A DNA stretch of 64,000 bases from an uncultured Zoogloea sp. (GCA_937967645.1 CALBTT010000062.1:1-64000); one strand, 5' to 3'; counted from the first letter of the stretch, positions 44,835 through 54,532 are shown. Notes: a model not told the origin generated them from the letters alone. A program made the numbers and translations.

Positions 44835-45767
44835 TCAGGGGCAGTCGCCCTCGATCTTGCCGACAAGAAGGAATTCCATCAGGGCCTTCTGCGCATGCAG
44901 ACGGTTCTCCGCCTCGTCCCAGACGACAGACTGCGGCCCGTCGATCACCTCCGCCGACACCTCCTCGCCCCGGTGAGCAGGCAGGCAGTGCATGAAGACC
45001 GCGCCAGGGTTGGCCACCTTCATCATGTCCTCGTCCACCTGCCAGTCCGCGAAGTCGCGCATGCGCTCCTCGTTTTCGGCCTCGAAACCCATGCTCGTCC
45101 ACACGTCCGTCGTCACCAGGTCGGCCCCCTTGCAGGCCTCCATGGGATCGTCGAAGTGGGCGAAATGCCCCGTGCCGATCAGACCGGCACGCTCAGGCTC
45201 GACCTCATAGCCCGGCGGCGTCGATACACGGACCTGGAAGTCCAGCACCTCGGCGGCCTGCAGCCAGGTGTTGCAGACATTGTTGGAGTCCCCCACCCAG
45301 GCCACCGTCTTGCCCTGGATGGGACCGCGGTGCTCGATGAAGGTGAAGATGTCCGCCAGGATCTGGCACGGATGGTATTCGTTGGTCAGGCCGTTGATCA
45401 CCGGAACCCGCGAGTACTCGGCAAAGCGCTCGATGATGGACTGCTCGAAGGTGCGGATCATCACGATGTCGCTCATGCGCGAGATGACCTGGGCGGCATC
45501 TTCCACAGGCTCACCACGGCCCAGCTGCGAGTCGCGGGTGTTCAGGTAGATCGCCGAGCCACCCAGCTGCTGCATGCCTGCCTCGAAGGAGAGGCGCGTG
45601 CGCGTGCTGGCCTTTTCGAAGATCATCACCAGGGTCCGGTCGAACAGCGGGTGATGAGGTTCGTAGCGCTTGAAGCGCTCCTTGATCCAGCGTGTCCTGG
45701 CAAAGAGATAATCGTACTCTGCGCGGGAAAAATCGTTGAACTGTAAGTAATGTCTCGGTGCGTTCAT
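44835..45767 (-). CDS. argF: Ornithine carbamoyltransferase
   Basis: The 310-residue protein has carbamoyl-phosphate motif EKASTRTRLSFEAG, the ornithine/CP site HPCQILAD and the ornithine loop HCLPAHRGEEV. It makes citrulline in arginine synthesis. It starts the run argF-argG. Upstream 45768-46214 is gene-free. Confidence 0.97.
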   Translation of the reverse strand: MNAPRHYLQFNDFSRAEYDYLFARTRWIKERFKRYEPHHPLFDRTLVMIFEKASTRTRLSFEAGMQQLGGSAIYLNTRDSQLGRGEPVEDAAQVISRMSDIVMIRTFEQSIIERFAEYSRVPVINGLTNEYHPCQILADIFTFIEHRGPIQGKTVAWVGDSNNVCNTWLQAAEVLDFQVRVSTPPGYEVEPERAGLIGTGHFAHFDDPMEACKGADLVTTDVWTSMGFEAENEERMRDFADWQVDEDMMKVANPGAVFMHCLPAHRGEEVSAEVIDGPQSVVWDEAENRLHAQKALMEFLLVGKIEGDCP

Positions 45768-46214
45768 GGCACTCGTTCTTGGTTGTGGTGCAGCAGGAAA
45801 CCCGTTGGTGGATCCGACGATCCGACCACCCGCCCTCTCGGCTGCACACTGAGCCCGCCCCGGCCGCTGCCGGTTCGGCAGAAAGGCGAAACGGCGACTC
45901 TCGCCGCCGTTTATCTGCCAATATCAGGCTACTGATGCTAATTCAAAAGTGTCCGTTTGTACAGACCGGAGCCCCTCACCTTCCAGGCCTGAGTGTGCTT
46001 GCCGGGGAAGTGAAAGCGAAGCACTACGTCACAAAATGCCCCATACATTCGTGCCAACATCATGATCATTTGCTAACCTTCGGTGGCGCGGAAAACCAGG
46101 GATGCCGCGCCCCTGCCCGGCATCCCTGCCCCGCGGCAGCCCGACTCCGCCCCTGAGCGATACCGTTTCTGAAACAGCCATCCCGGCCCCCACCTCCCAA
46201 GGCGCAGCGTACCC
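45768..46214. other. Gene-free region between argF and the exopolysaccharide gene pair
   Basis: These 447 bases separate divergent argF and the asparagine-synthetase-like gene. I see no gene. The right half holds a long hairpin (46097-46128) and GTTTCTGAAAC (palindrome near 46168-46178). The left half has no recognised operator, although argF regulation by ArgR would be expected. Confidence 0.6.
46097..46128. promoter_or_regulatory. Long stem-loop upstream of the asparagine-synthetase-like gene
   Basis: CAGGGATGCCG (46097-46107) is perfectly complementary to CGGCATCCCTG (46118-46128) over a ten-base loop. It lies 87 bases before the start codon at 46215. There is no T run after it on either strand, so it is not an intrinsic terminator; a leader structure or operator is more likely. 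Confidence 0.45.
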
Positions 46215-48026
46215 ATGATCCGCGGTTTCATTGATTTCGACATCCTCGAACAGCCCTCTACCCTCACCGCCTGCGCGCCGGGCGCGCCCCTCACCCTCAG
46301 GGGCCTCCACCTGGAACATGACCACAGCGCCCGGGCTGCCCTCAATGAACGGTCACTGCTCGTGCTGCTCGGCGAGCCCCGCATCCGCGATGCCGTACTC
46401 GCCGCCCGCGTCGCCGACCTTGGCTGGAAAGAGGTCCTTCCAGCCCTCTGCAGTCAGCCTGAAGCGCTGCTGGGCAAGCTGGGCGGGCGTTTCGCCCTTC
46501 TGTGGATCGACCTTGGCCAGCGCAGCATCGGCCTCGCCTCGGATCGCTTCAATACCTTCAATTTCTGCTATGCCCTGGAAGGCAGCAGGCTCAGTTTCTC
46601 AGACCGTGCCGACGAAGTGCCGGCGCTACGCCGGGAGATCAATCGGCAGGCCGTCTTCGACTACTTCTATTTCCATACTATTCCGGCGCCCGGCACCATT
46701 TTCCAAGGCATCCGCCGCCTCGAGCCCGGCAGTTTCCTGATCGGCAACGCGCAAGGCTCACAGCTTCACGCCTGGTGGGCCCCCCACTTCGAAGAGTCCG
46801 CCAAAGCCGACTTCGAGCAATCGGCGCACAGCTTCAAGGACCTTATCCGCAACGCCGTCGAAAGAGAACTCGACGGGTCCCCTGTAGGCGCCTTCCTTTC
46901 GGGAGGAACAGACAGTTCCACCGTTGTGGGCATGCTGGGGCGCAGCGGCAATCCGGTCACGGCCTATTCGATCGGTTTCGAAGCGGAGGGCTACGACGAG
47001 ATGGAGTACGCAAAGATCGCCGCAAAGCACTTTGGCGTGAGGCATACCCCCTACTACATCACCTCCGACGACCTCGTTGCCAACATTCCCCGTGTCGCAA
47101 CCTCTTACGATCAACCCTTTGGCAATTCCTCGGTGCTACCCGCTTACCTGTGCGCAAAGCTCGCGCACGACGACGGCTTGGTCAAGATGTTTGCCGGCGA
47201 CGGGGGGGATGAACTTTTCGGCGGCAACACCCGCTACGCCAAGCAGCGTATCTTCGGCTACTACGACAGAGTCCCCGGTCTTCTCAAGGGCGCCTTGCTT
47301 GAGCCCGTCCTGACCGGCACACCGCTGGGCAAACTTCCCCTGATGCGCAAGGCCGCCAGCTACGTCGAACAGGCGAGCACCCCCCTGCCTGACCGCAATG
47401 CCTTGTACAACCTGATCCTCCGCCTGGGAATCGACACAGTATTTGAAAAGGATTTCCTCGGGACGATCGATACCGGCGCGCCCCTCGACCTGCAACGACG
47501 AGTCTGGCAGGGCATCGACGCCCATAGCCTGATCAACCGCATGCTCGGTTTCGACTGGCGTTTCACCCTGGCTGACAACGACCTCCCCAAAGTGGTTGGC
47601 AGTACGCAGCTCGCCGGCATGAACGTCATCTTCCCGCTGCTCGACGACGAACTGCTCGACTTCTCCCTCAGGCTCCCCCCCGAATACAAACTCAAGGGAC
47701 TCAAGCTGCGCTGGTTCTTCAAGGAAGCCCTCAAGGACTTCCTGCCCAACGAGATCATTGTCAAGAAGAAGCAGGGATTCGGCCTGCCTTTTGGCCACTG
47801 GCTGCTCAAGCACGCTGGACTTCAAAAGCTCGCCCATGAATCCCTCGACCTGCTCGTTGAGCAGCGGATCCTGCGCAAGCCGTTCGTGGACGCACTGTTC
47901 TCCAAGCATCTCCCTGCGTTCCCCGGCTATTATGGAGAGATGGTATGGATTTCCATGATGCTGGGTCAGTGGATCGCCGGACAAACCACGCCAGCAACAA
48001 GCAGCCTTATCGGGAGAAACCGCTGA
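46215..48026 (+). CDS. Asparagine-synthetase-like protein without N-terminal catalytic Cys
   Basis: The 603-residue protein has an N-terminal Ntn-type domain and a C-terminal AsnB-like synthetase domain with PP-loop LSGGTDSSTV (229-238) and AGDGGDELFGGN. It starts MIRGFIDF; the Cys needed at position 2 for the glutaminase is absent. It therefore cannot use glutamine in the usual way and would need ammonia, or does another job. It starts upstream of and overlaps the TPR gene (stop TGA shared with ATG at 48026). It converges on the exosortase operon, where such proteins commonly modify sugars. Confidence 0.85.
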   Translation: MIRGFIDFDILEQPSTLTACAPGAPLTLRGLHLEHDHSARAALNERSLLVLLGEPRIRDAVLAARVADLGWKEVLPALCSQPEALLGKLGGRFALLWIDLGQRSIGLASDRFNTFNFCYALEGSRLSFSDRADEVPALRREINRQAVFDYFYFHTIPAPGTIFQGIRRLEPGSFLIGNAQGSQLHAWWAPHFEESAKADFEQSAHSFKDLIRNAVERELDGSPVGAFLSGGTDSSTVVGMLGRSGNPVTAYSIGFEAEGYDEMEYAKIAAKHFGVRHTPYYITSDDLVANIPRVATSYDQPFGNSSVLPAYLCAKLAHDDGLVKMFAGDGGDELFGGNTRYAKQRIFGYYDRVPGLLKGALLEPVLTGTPLGKLPLMRKAASYVEQASTPLPDRNALYNLILRLGIDTVFEKDFLGTIDTGAPLDLQRRVWQGIDAHSLINRMLGFDWRFTLADNDLPKVVGSTQLAGMNVIFPLLDDELLDFSLRLPPEYKLKGLKLRWFFKEALKDFLPNEIIVKKKQGFGLPFGHWLLKHAGLQKLAHESLDLLVEQRILRKPFVDALFSKHLPAFPGYYGEMVWISMMLGQWIAGQTTPATSSLIGRNR

Positions 48027-48772
48027 TGTACTTCAAAACTGCTGGAATCGGGGCATTGGCACTGACCCTACTCTCAACTTCAGCCTATGCGTCGGAATAC
48101 GATTGCGGGACCCTCGAGAACAGCATTGGCCCCTTTGACTACCACGATCCAGCCATGCGCGCCCCGACCGGTGAAAACCCGATGGGTCAGATAAAACGCG
48201 TTGAAAACGTTCACTTTCAACCCGACATGCAGTTTCTCAACACCCGACGATTCGCACCAGAAAGACTCCGCGCAGAATTTGCATACACGCTCGCAGCATT
48301 CCCCAACCACCCTCTTGCCCTGAACGCCATCTCCCGACTGGAGATCCTTTACGGCAAGCAACTCCCCCCTGCATCCAAGAAGGTCACCGCTGCCTGCTTT
48401 TTTGATCGGGCGATCCGTTTCCGCCCGGAAGACAGAAAGGTCAGATTTGTCTATGGCGTCCATCTTCACCAGACTGGCAAGCTGAACGACGCCCTCAAGG
48501 AGTATCAGCTGGCTGAATCCCTGGGAGAAGAAAGCGGAAACTTCTATTACAACTACGGCCTTCTTCTTGCCGACCTGAAGAATTGGGACTTAGCCCAGAA
48601 ATACGCCAGAAAGGCTTACTCGGACGGCATTGCACTGCCTGGCCTGGCCAACAAACTTCAACGTAATGGATACCGGGTCAATACACAGCCTGAATCCAAA
48701 CCTTCCGAGCCGGAAACTCCCGTTCCAGGGAATGAAACGGGAGAAAAGGACACTCCCCGGCAGGCCAATTGA
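48026..48772 (+). CDS. Exported TPR repeat protein
   Basis: The 248-residue protein has a signal peptide (IGALALTLLSTSAYAS), a Cys (YDCGTL) close to the cleavage site, then TPR-like helix pairs (VRFVYGVHLHQTGKLNDALK and NFYYNYGLLLADLKNWDLA, about residues 140-210). The tail is Pro/Glu-rich and probably disordered. The start codon overlaps the preceding stop. TPR proteins like this are common next to exopolysaccharide genes and help hold partners together; role inferred. Confidence 0.7.
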   Translation: MYFKTAGIGALALTLLSTSAYASEYDCGTLENSIGPFDYHDPAMRAPTGENPMGQIKRVENVHFQPDMQFLNTRRFAPERLRAEFAYTLAAFPNHPLALNAISRLEILYGKQLPPASKKVTAACFFDRAIRFRPEDRKVRFVYGVHLHQTGKLNDALKEYQLAESLGEESGNFYYNYGLLLADLKNWDLAQKYARKAYSDGIALPGLANKLQRNGYRVNTQPESKPSEPETPVPGNETGEKDTPRQAN

Positions 48773-48821
48773 CGGCGCCAATTTCAATTACCCCATCCGC
48801 CACGGGAGTGCCGGCCCGGAA

Positions 48822-50261
48822 TCAGGATCTACTGCTGAAGCGCTGCTTTGCAAACTGGATGATTTCGTCCCCTAAAGGATGACGCATCATCCAGAGTCCG
48901 AGCCCCCACCCGACAAACGAAGCCAGCATGCAACTCAACACCACACCAAGGCTGTTCAGGTCGCTGCTGACGAGCTTGCCCGCCAGGCAGGCTGCTCCCG
49001 CCATTACAGCAATGACGATTGACGACCCCATGGCGGTGGCGACAGTCCGCAGGCTGAACTTCAGCAAACGCTGAAGCACCCACAGAGAATAAACGCAGAT
49101 CAATAAGTCGCCTGCCACCATGCCCGCGGCGACGTGATTCAGAGACAGGAAAGCCCCAATCACGATCATGACGATCTTGAACGGCTGACCAATCAATTGG
49201 AACTTGAGCGTATATTTGGCCTCTCCGAGCCCAGCCACCACCGCACCGGTGACCACTGCGATGCTCAGGGCGGCCGCGCCGATGCAGAGTATTCTGGCAG
49301 GCGCCACTGCATTGGCCCATTGGCTACCGTAGAGCAGCAACACAATCGCATCCATCGCCACGGCAAGGCACGTAAAAATCGGAAAAGTCAGCCCGCTGAG
49401 GTAGCGAACGCTCTTCAAATAGTGGGCCAGAAGATCCTCCCCTTCGCGATGACTCCTCGCAAAGTGGGGCATCAGCACGGGCGTAAGCCCCTCCATGAGG
49501 GAGCGGTAAGCCAGCCCGACAACGCCCTGGGCACGCCCGAGAAAGCCGGCGGCCTCCAGGCTGACGACACGACCGACAACGATTTCAGGCAGGCTCAGGC
49601 CGAGCTCCCACAGAATCGAAGCACCACTGAATCTGCCGCCCACCGCCAGGACATGCCTCCACTCCTTCAAGGCGGGCCAGAAGGTAGTCCCGGACGCGCC
49701 CATCCAGAGCGCCAGTCCCACGGTGACCAGGGTTCCCGCCACGCCTCCCCACGCCAGTCCGATGAACCCCGCACCCAGCCAGCAAGCCCCCACAGACACC
49801 CCTGACTGGACCAGACTCGCAGCGGTATTGATCCTCAAGAGGCTGTCGAACTTCATGCTCCGTCGTAGCACCGCCATTGAGATCGAACCGAAGGGCAACA
49901 GAACGAAGTTGATCGACAGGACACGCAGCACCAAGCCAACCCCAGGCTCGTCGTAGAACTCCCCTACCCACCAGCTCGCCCCCCAGGCCAGTATCGCAAG
50001 AAGCCAGCTCATGATCACCATCAGGGTCTGAGCAGACTGAAGCCTGGCGCGGGACAGATCCTTTTCCTGGATGATGTAATTCGAGATGCCAAGATCCCTC
50101 AAGGCATGGGAAAGCGACAGGATCAGACTGCCGATGGAGAAGATCCCGATCTCACTCGGCGAGAGCAGGCGTGCGAGGGCTATCGACGATACGAACTGGA
50201 TGAAAAAGACAATGTACTTTTCACCTACGGAAATCAACGCCGCACTTTTCAAGCTTGCCAT
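48822..50261 (-). CDS. Wzx-type polysaccharide flippase
   Basis: The 479-residue protein has about a dozen hydrophobic segments and the family start KSAALISVGEKYIVFFIQ, SPSEIGIFSIGSLILSLS, then VGRVVSLEAAGFLGRAQGVVG. It probably flips undecaprenyl-linked oligosaccharide across the inner membrane. It is the last gene of the long minus-strand exopolysaccharide operon, and its end lies 50 bp from the opposing TPR gene stop. Confidence 0.88.
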   Translation of the reverse strand: MASLKSAALISVGEKYIVFFIQFVSSIALARLLSPSEIGIFSIGSLILSLSHALRDLGISNYIIQEKDLSRARLQSAQTLMVIMSWLLAILAWGASWWVGEFYDEPGVGLVLRVLSINFVLLPFGSISMAVLRRSMKFDSLLRINTAASLVQSGVSVGACWLGAGFIGLAWGGVAGTLVTVGLALWMGASGTTFWPALKEWRHVLAVGGRFSGASILWELGLSLPEIVVGRVVSLEAAGFLGRAQGVVGLAYRSLMEGLTPVLMPHFARSHREGEDLLAHYLKSVRYLSGLTFPIFTCLAVAMDAIVLLLYGSQWANAVAPARILCIGAAALSIAVVTGAVVAGLGEAKYTLKFQLIGQPFKIVMIVIGAFLSLNHVAAGMVAGDLLICVYSLWVLQRLLKFSLRTVATAMGSSIVIAVMAGAACLAGKLVSSDLNSLGVVLSCMLASFVGWGLGLWMMRHPLGDEIIQFAKQRFSSRS

Positions 50262-50270
50262 GGCAGAGGA

Positions 50271-51272
50271 TCAAGCGTCTCGCGGCGGCAGGAATGCCTT
50301 GGCGGCGTGGACGAGATGCCGCGGAGAACCTGACCAACGCCACGCTTGCAGGTAAGCCATGATGGACTTTCCGGACTCCCTCTTGCGTCGGTACGCCCAA
50401 CCAGCATCCGAATAGTAGTGTGCAATACGGGCCTTGAGGGGAGCCAGGTCACCCATTTTCCCGTTGGACTGCATGCGCTGAAAATTGCTCAGAAGGCAAC
50501 GGATCGCGTCCTCCTGGGCCCCGAGATGGTCACGCGTGATGTTGGAGCCATGTTGCCGATAGCTGGCCAACGGTCGATCCACGTAGATCATCTTTCCTTC
50601 AAGCCCCAGCCTGATCCAGAGGTCCGTATCGTCACAAACCTTGTACTGCGTATCAAACTGGAGGCAGCCGGAAGAGATCCGCTCCCTCGCGATCATCACT
50701 GAGATGGTGTGAAGCGCCGCGTAGTGAATGGACTGGAATCTGAAGAACTGATCGTCGCAGAAATAGACATCGGAACCCGCAGCCTTGAGGTGCTCCTTGG
50801 CCTCACTCACGAACCCGTCAAGGTAGCGATTGAGAAAAGCGCCACTTCCATCCACCAGGTCTATGTCGTGGAACGCAGCCACGCAGTCGGGATTATCCTC
50901 GAGCAAAGCAAGCAGTGTTTCGACCTTCTCCGGACCATAGTAATCATCATGATCGAGAAAGCAGACGAACTGCCCACGGATATGTTCAATTGCCGAGTTC
51001 TTCGTCACCGCGGGGCGTCCACCGCGACTCTGCCGCTGAATCAAGCGAACCCTGCTGTCGACCGCCATGTAGCCTTGAACGATAGACACCGTTGCATCGC
51101 TCGAGCAATCATCCACAACAAGAAGCTCGAGGTTCTGGTAGGTCTGGCCAAGAACTGAATCGATGGCTTCACGCAGATAACGCTCGCTGTTGTAGCACGC
51201 CATTACGACTGTGACCAATGGGCTGGAGGTCGGTCTTCGGTAAGTCATGGGCAGTTCGGGGGGGAGAGTCAT
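50271..51272 (-). CDS. Family 2 glycosyltransferase
   Basis: The 333-residue GT-A protein has the start LVTVVMACYNSERYLREAIDSV and the nucleotide-binding DXD-type LDHDDYYGPEK near residue 108. It adds a sugar to the growing repeat unit; sugar unknown. The ATG at 51272 is preferred over a TTG three codons upstream. It starts 15 bp after the next gene's end. Confidence 0.9.
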   Translation of the reverse strand: MTLPPELPMTYRRPTSSPLVTVVMACYNSERYLREAIDSVLGQTYQNLELLVVDDCSSDATVSIVQGYMAVDSRVRLIQRQSRGGRPAVTKNSAIEHIRGQFVCFLDHDDYYGPEKVETLLALLEDNPDCVAAFHDIDLVDGSGAFLNRYLDGFVSEAKEHLKAAGSDVYFCDDQFFRFQSIHYAALHTISVMIARERISSGCLQFDTQYKVCDDTDLWIRLGLEGKMIYVDRPLASYRQHGSNITRDHLGAQEDAIRCLLSNFQRMQSNGKMGDLAPLKARIAHYYSDAGWAYRRKRESGKSIMAYLQAWRWSGSPRHLVHAAKAFLPPRDA

Positions 51273-51287
51273 GTTCAAAAGAATGCT

Positions 51288-52463
51288 TCAATCGGAGACG
51301 CGTAGATAGACATCGAAATACCCGCGTGTCGTCGCATCGTCCGAGAAGCGCTGGAGTATCCGCTCGTGAAACTGCCCTGCCCGGGCCGCCGAGGCAACGG
51401 AATCGTTCAGGACTGCACGGATGGCCTGCGCCATGGCGAGGCTGTCCCCCGCCTCAACGAGAAGGCCATCCTGCCCCGAGGTAACAATTTCAGGAATTCC
51501 GCCGACACGCGTGGCGACCACGGGCAGCTTGCATGCCCCCGCCTCGATCACCACAAGTCCGAAAGCTTCGTTATAGGACGCGTGCGCCAGACACAGGGCC
51601 TTACCCATCAACCAAGCGACACCAGATTGCGGCATGTTCTCTAGAAACAGCACCCTATCCCCCAATCCCAGGCGGAAGGCCTGCTCCTTGAGCCCCTGCA
51701 ACCATTCACCCTGATCGGTGCCGCCGACCATCACCAATCCGAGGTCAGGGTAATCGGTGGCTAACAGTGCAAAGGCATCGAGCAGAACATTCTGTGCCTT
51801 GTTAGCCACGTAGTTTCCGACGTTGAGCACGAAACGGTCTGGCAGCGCGTCTTCCAGCGCCTCGGCTATCGACGGGAAACGCTCGCAATCGATACCGTTG
51901 TACACCACGCTCACGCGCTCACGCTCGAAAAGACCGAGCGCGGCGACACGATCCGCCAGGGCTGCCGAACACGCAGTCACTCCGTCGCATTCCCCGGCAA
52001 TCAGACGCCACGCCGGGCTATCCGCCCGCACATTTCCAACATCCGAGCCGTGGAAGGAAAGCACTATTTTCCCCTTCCACAAACCCAGACGTTTCAACAA
52101 GGCCAAAGGATAGGCATTCAGGGTCGGAAAGTGGAAATTGACGATCTGAATCCGATGCCGTCGCAACTCGCGAAGCATGGACGGCGCGCGGCGCAGCAAA
52201 GTCATCAAATAGCGCGCGGACAGGGGATGATCCGCAGAGACAGGGGCAGGAAAGTTGAGATGAAGAAAGCGCCGCCCCGCCTCGTCCTGCTTGTCTCCCG
52301 ACAAGGTCCAGTCCTGGATGCCGATCAGGGCCTGTCCGGGAATCTGCCGTTCAAGACCCCGCCAAAGCCGCTCGGCCACTACGTCCACGCCACCCAGGAG
52401 GTCGAACTCCCATGGCAGGAAGAGGAGAACGCCTCCCTTCGGACGAATGGACTCCTGCGCCAT
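51288..52463 (-). CDS. Family 4 glycosyltransferase
   Basis: The 391-residue GT-B protein has VNFHFPTLNAYPLALLKR in the N-lobe, FHGSDVGNVR, and the C-lobe ENMPQSGVAWLMGKALCLAHASYNEAFGLVVIEAGAC with the retaining E-x7-E pattern. It probably transfers a sugar in the operon's repeat unit. The ATG at 52463 lies 2 bp after the preceding stop; a GTG at 52469 overlapping by 4 bp is an alternative. Confidence 0.88.
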   Translation of the reverse strand: MAQESIRPKGGVLLFLPWEFDLLGGVDVVAERLWRGLERQIPGQALIGIQDWTLSGDKQDEAGRRFLHLNFPAPVSADHPLSARYLMTLLRRAPSMLRELRRHRIQIVNFHFPTLNAYPLALLKRLGLWKGKIVLSFHGSDVGNVRADSPAWRLIAGECDGVTACSAALADRVAALGLFERERVSVVYNGIDCERFPSIAEALEDALPDRFVLNVGNYVANKAQNVLLDAFALLATDYPDLGLVMVGGTDQGEWLQGLKEQAFRLGLGDRVLFLENMPQSGVAWLMGKALCLAHASYNEAFGLVVIEAGACKLPVVATRVGGIPEIVTSGQDGLLVEAGDSLAMAQAIRAVLNDSVASAARAGQFHERILQRFSDDATTRGYFDVYLRVSD

Positions 52464-52465
52464 CG

Positions 52466-53641
52466 TCACCCCACCTGCCCTGTCAGGGCATAGGGCTGCC
52501 CCGTGCGGTTGGCGGTATCCATCATCAATGCGTCAGCGTAGAACTTGGTGGCCCAGTTGGGATACTGCCAGGGATGGTAACCACCATTCAGCGGATGAGA
52601 CCCCTTGATGCCCCCCACCGTCGCACGTTCCTCTCCTGTCAGCAGCTGGGTGCGCTTGACGAAGCCAAGAATCCGCGTGGTTGCATCACGATAACGGTCT
52701 TCGCCGGTGATCTGGAACAGGCGCCCCCAGTTGATTCCGAGCTGGCAGTCCCCCGTCAGGCACGACCATTTGACCGTCGGACGCCACTGCTGGTCAAAAC
52801 GACCCGGCAGACGACCATCGGCAGGCATGGCAGCAATCATGGCATCGCCGATCTTGCGGGCAGCCGCGACGAAATCATCCCGCCCCGCGTAGACACCGAT
52901 TTCCAGAAGCCCCCGCATGGCGTAGGCGATGGTGTGCGTGAACGGCTGCGAACTGTCTTGCAGGCAATTGGCATCCAGCCAACCGTTGTCCCGCGCCTGG
53001 GTCAAGGCCCATTCACAGTTACGCACCGCAGCCTCCAGAAAACGCTGTTCCCCCGTGATCTGATGCGCGCGCGCCAAGCTCCATGCCGAACGGGTGTTGT
53101 AGGTATTGATCTGCTTGCCGGTCATCGGCGAACCAAACTTTCGCCAGCAACCGTCATCGTCCATGATGTCACACAACCACGCGGACGCCCGCACGGCGGC
53201 CTCCCGGTAGCGCTCGTCCCGTTCCTCTTCAAAAGCCCGTACCCACCCGAAGATCACCTGTCCGGTGTTGAAGACGGTAGGCTGATCCGAATCGCCGAGC
53301 GCTCCGGCCAGCACGCCGCCGTCCGGCAACTGGATGTCGATTTCCCAATCAGCCATCCGCCGTGCCCGCACCCGGCAATCCTCGTCGCCAGCAATCGCTG
53401 CGTAACGGTACAGCGTGGGAATGATGTAGCCGGTGGTTTCCGGATAGGACGGGGCCCATCGCCGGGAACGCACCAACCAGGTCTGGGCGACACCGCCATT
53501 GCCGGTGACGTCCTGGGCATGTTTCAGCCAGGCAATCGCCGCATCCAGATGGATGCGGTTGTCGGTAGGCTGGGTCAGTCCGATACCAAGCGTGTCCTTG
53601 AGAACAAGACGCTTCTGACGGAGGGTTTCGCTGATGCTCAT
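52466..53641 (-). CDS. Alpha/alpha-toroid-like hypothetical protein
   Basis: The 391-residue protein has no signal peptide. It shows repeating helix pairs with GWLDANCL, TGEQRFLEAAVRNCEWAL, TGEDRYRDATTRILGF and QWRPTVKWSCLTGDCQLG, suggesting an (alpha/alpha)6 barrel like squalene-cyclase-type or epimerase/hydrolase domains. I do not recognise a catalytic pair. It lies inside the exopolysaccharide operon and may modify or cut the polysaccharide; the intracellular location implied by the lack of signal makes modification more likely. Confidence 0.65.
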   Translation of the reverse strand: MSISETLRQKRLVLKDTLGIGLTQPTDNRIHLDAAIAWLKHAQDVTGNGGVAQTWLVRSRRWAPSYPETTGYIIPTLYRYAAIAGDEDCRVRARRMADWEIDIQLPDGGVLAGALGDSDQPTVFNTGQVIFGWVRAFEEERDERYREAAVRASAWLCDIMDDDGCWRKFGSPMTGKQINTYNTRSAWSLARAHQITGEQRFLEAAVRNCEWALTQARDNGWLDANCLQDSSQPFTHTIAYAMRGLLEIGVYAGRDDFVAAARKIGDAMIAAMPADGRLPGRFDQQWRPTVKWSCLTGDCQLGINWGRLFQITGEDRYRDATTRILGFVKRTQLLTGEERATVGGIKGSHPLNGGYHPWQYPNWATKFYADALMMDTANRTGQPYALTGQVG

Positions 53642-53689
53642 CGCGTGTTTCCAGGTCTTTTAGGATTCGTTACGGGTCCGACGCTCGCG

Positions 53690-54532
53690 CTACCTGGTGG
53701 GATCGTCGAAGAAATGGTGGCCTGCCGCCACGAACCGGGCGGATTCGCGGCTGTGGTCTGCCGCTGAAATCCAGGTCAGGCGGGTGTTGCCGATACGGTC
53801 GGAGTGAAGAACGCCAGTCTGCTCCAGATGAGCGACCAAGCGCGACTCCCTGCGCAGGCGATTGGCCTCGGCCGACAGGACTCGAACCTCACAGTCGAGA
53901 CGCGCACCGTGTCGGTCTATCACCTCCCCCTTCATGAGGTCGGGTTCATAGAGCTCGAACGGCAAGGTGGAGGCAAGCTGGTCCTCCACGAAGTGGGTAT
54001 AGGTGAACGTGGAGAACGGCGCATCGAAGCCGAGGATGATTGCATTGCGCTCGAGCAGTCGGCCAAAAGGTGACTGTGCTCCAAAAGGCCGGTCCGTCAA
54101 TTCGTGGCCCTCGACAAAGGCCTCCGCATCCCGCCCCCAGGCCAGCAACGGGTGGGTCGGACTCAGGCTGCGGCACACCCCCTCGCTACGCCTAAAGACT
54201 TCGGAGATCAAGCCCATCATGGATGGACTGCGGGCGACATTCATGGGTTTGCCCTTTGCCAGCCACTGGGCAGAACTCATGTTGTGATAGGGCATGGAGG
54301 TCATCACCAGCAGCCCCGTGTCCCCCACCGCAGCCTTGAGGACCCGGACCACGTCCGCCGGCTTGCCGCGAAAGCCGTTGTAAGGCAGCCACGAGGAATG
54401 CACGACCAGGGTGGAGCCAGAGAGCACTCCGCACTTGGGCAGTCGGGCTGCGAGTTCCTCGGGGCCGTAGGCCCACACCGTACGTGCAGCAGTCTTCTTG
54501 AGCCACTGCTTCAGTTCGTCAATCCGGCTCAT
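53690..54532 (-). CDS. AAC(3)-type N-acetyltransferase family protein
   Basis: The 280-residue protein has the family start VLSGSTLVVHSSWLPY, SPTHPLLAWGRDAEAFVEGH and SPFGRLLERNAIILGF, characteristic of the aminoglycoside N3-acetyltransferase fold. It lies between polysaccharide genes and overlaps the neighbour by 4 bp, so acetylation of an amino sugar in the polysaccharide is more likely than drug resistance. Confidence 0.83.
   Translation of the reverse strand: MSRIDELKQWLKKTAARTVWAYGPEELAARLPKCGVLSGSTLVVHSSWLPYNGFRGKPADVVRVLKAAVGDTGLLVMTSMPYHNMSSAQWLAKGKPMNVARSPSMMGLISEVFRRSEGVCRSLSPTHPLLAWGRDAEAFVEGHELTDRPFGAQSPFGRLLERNAIILGFDAPFSTFTYTHFVEDQLASTLPFELYEPDLMKGEVIDRHGARLDCEVRVLSAEANRLRRESRLVAHLEQTGVLHSDRIGNTRLTWISAADHSRESARFVAAGHHFFDDPTR

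Noticed and set aside
46097..46128. Hairpin as intrinsic terminator of argF or other gene
   Set aside because: No T run on either strand and argF points away from it.
53690..54532. Aminoglycoside resistance by an AAC(3) enzyme
   Set aside because: The gene sits within and overlaps a polysaccharide operon, with no mobile element; a sugar acetyltransferase is the better reading.
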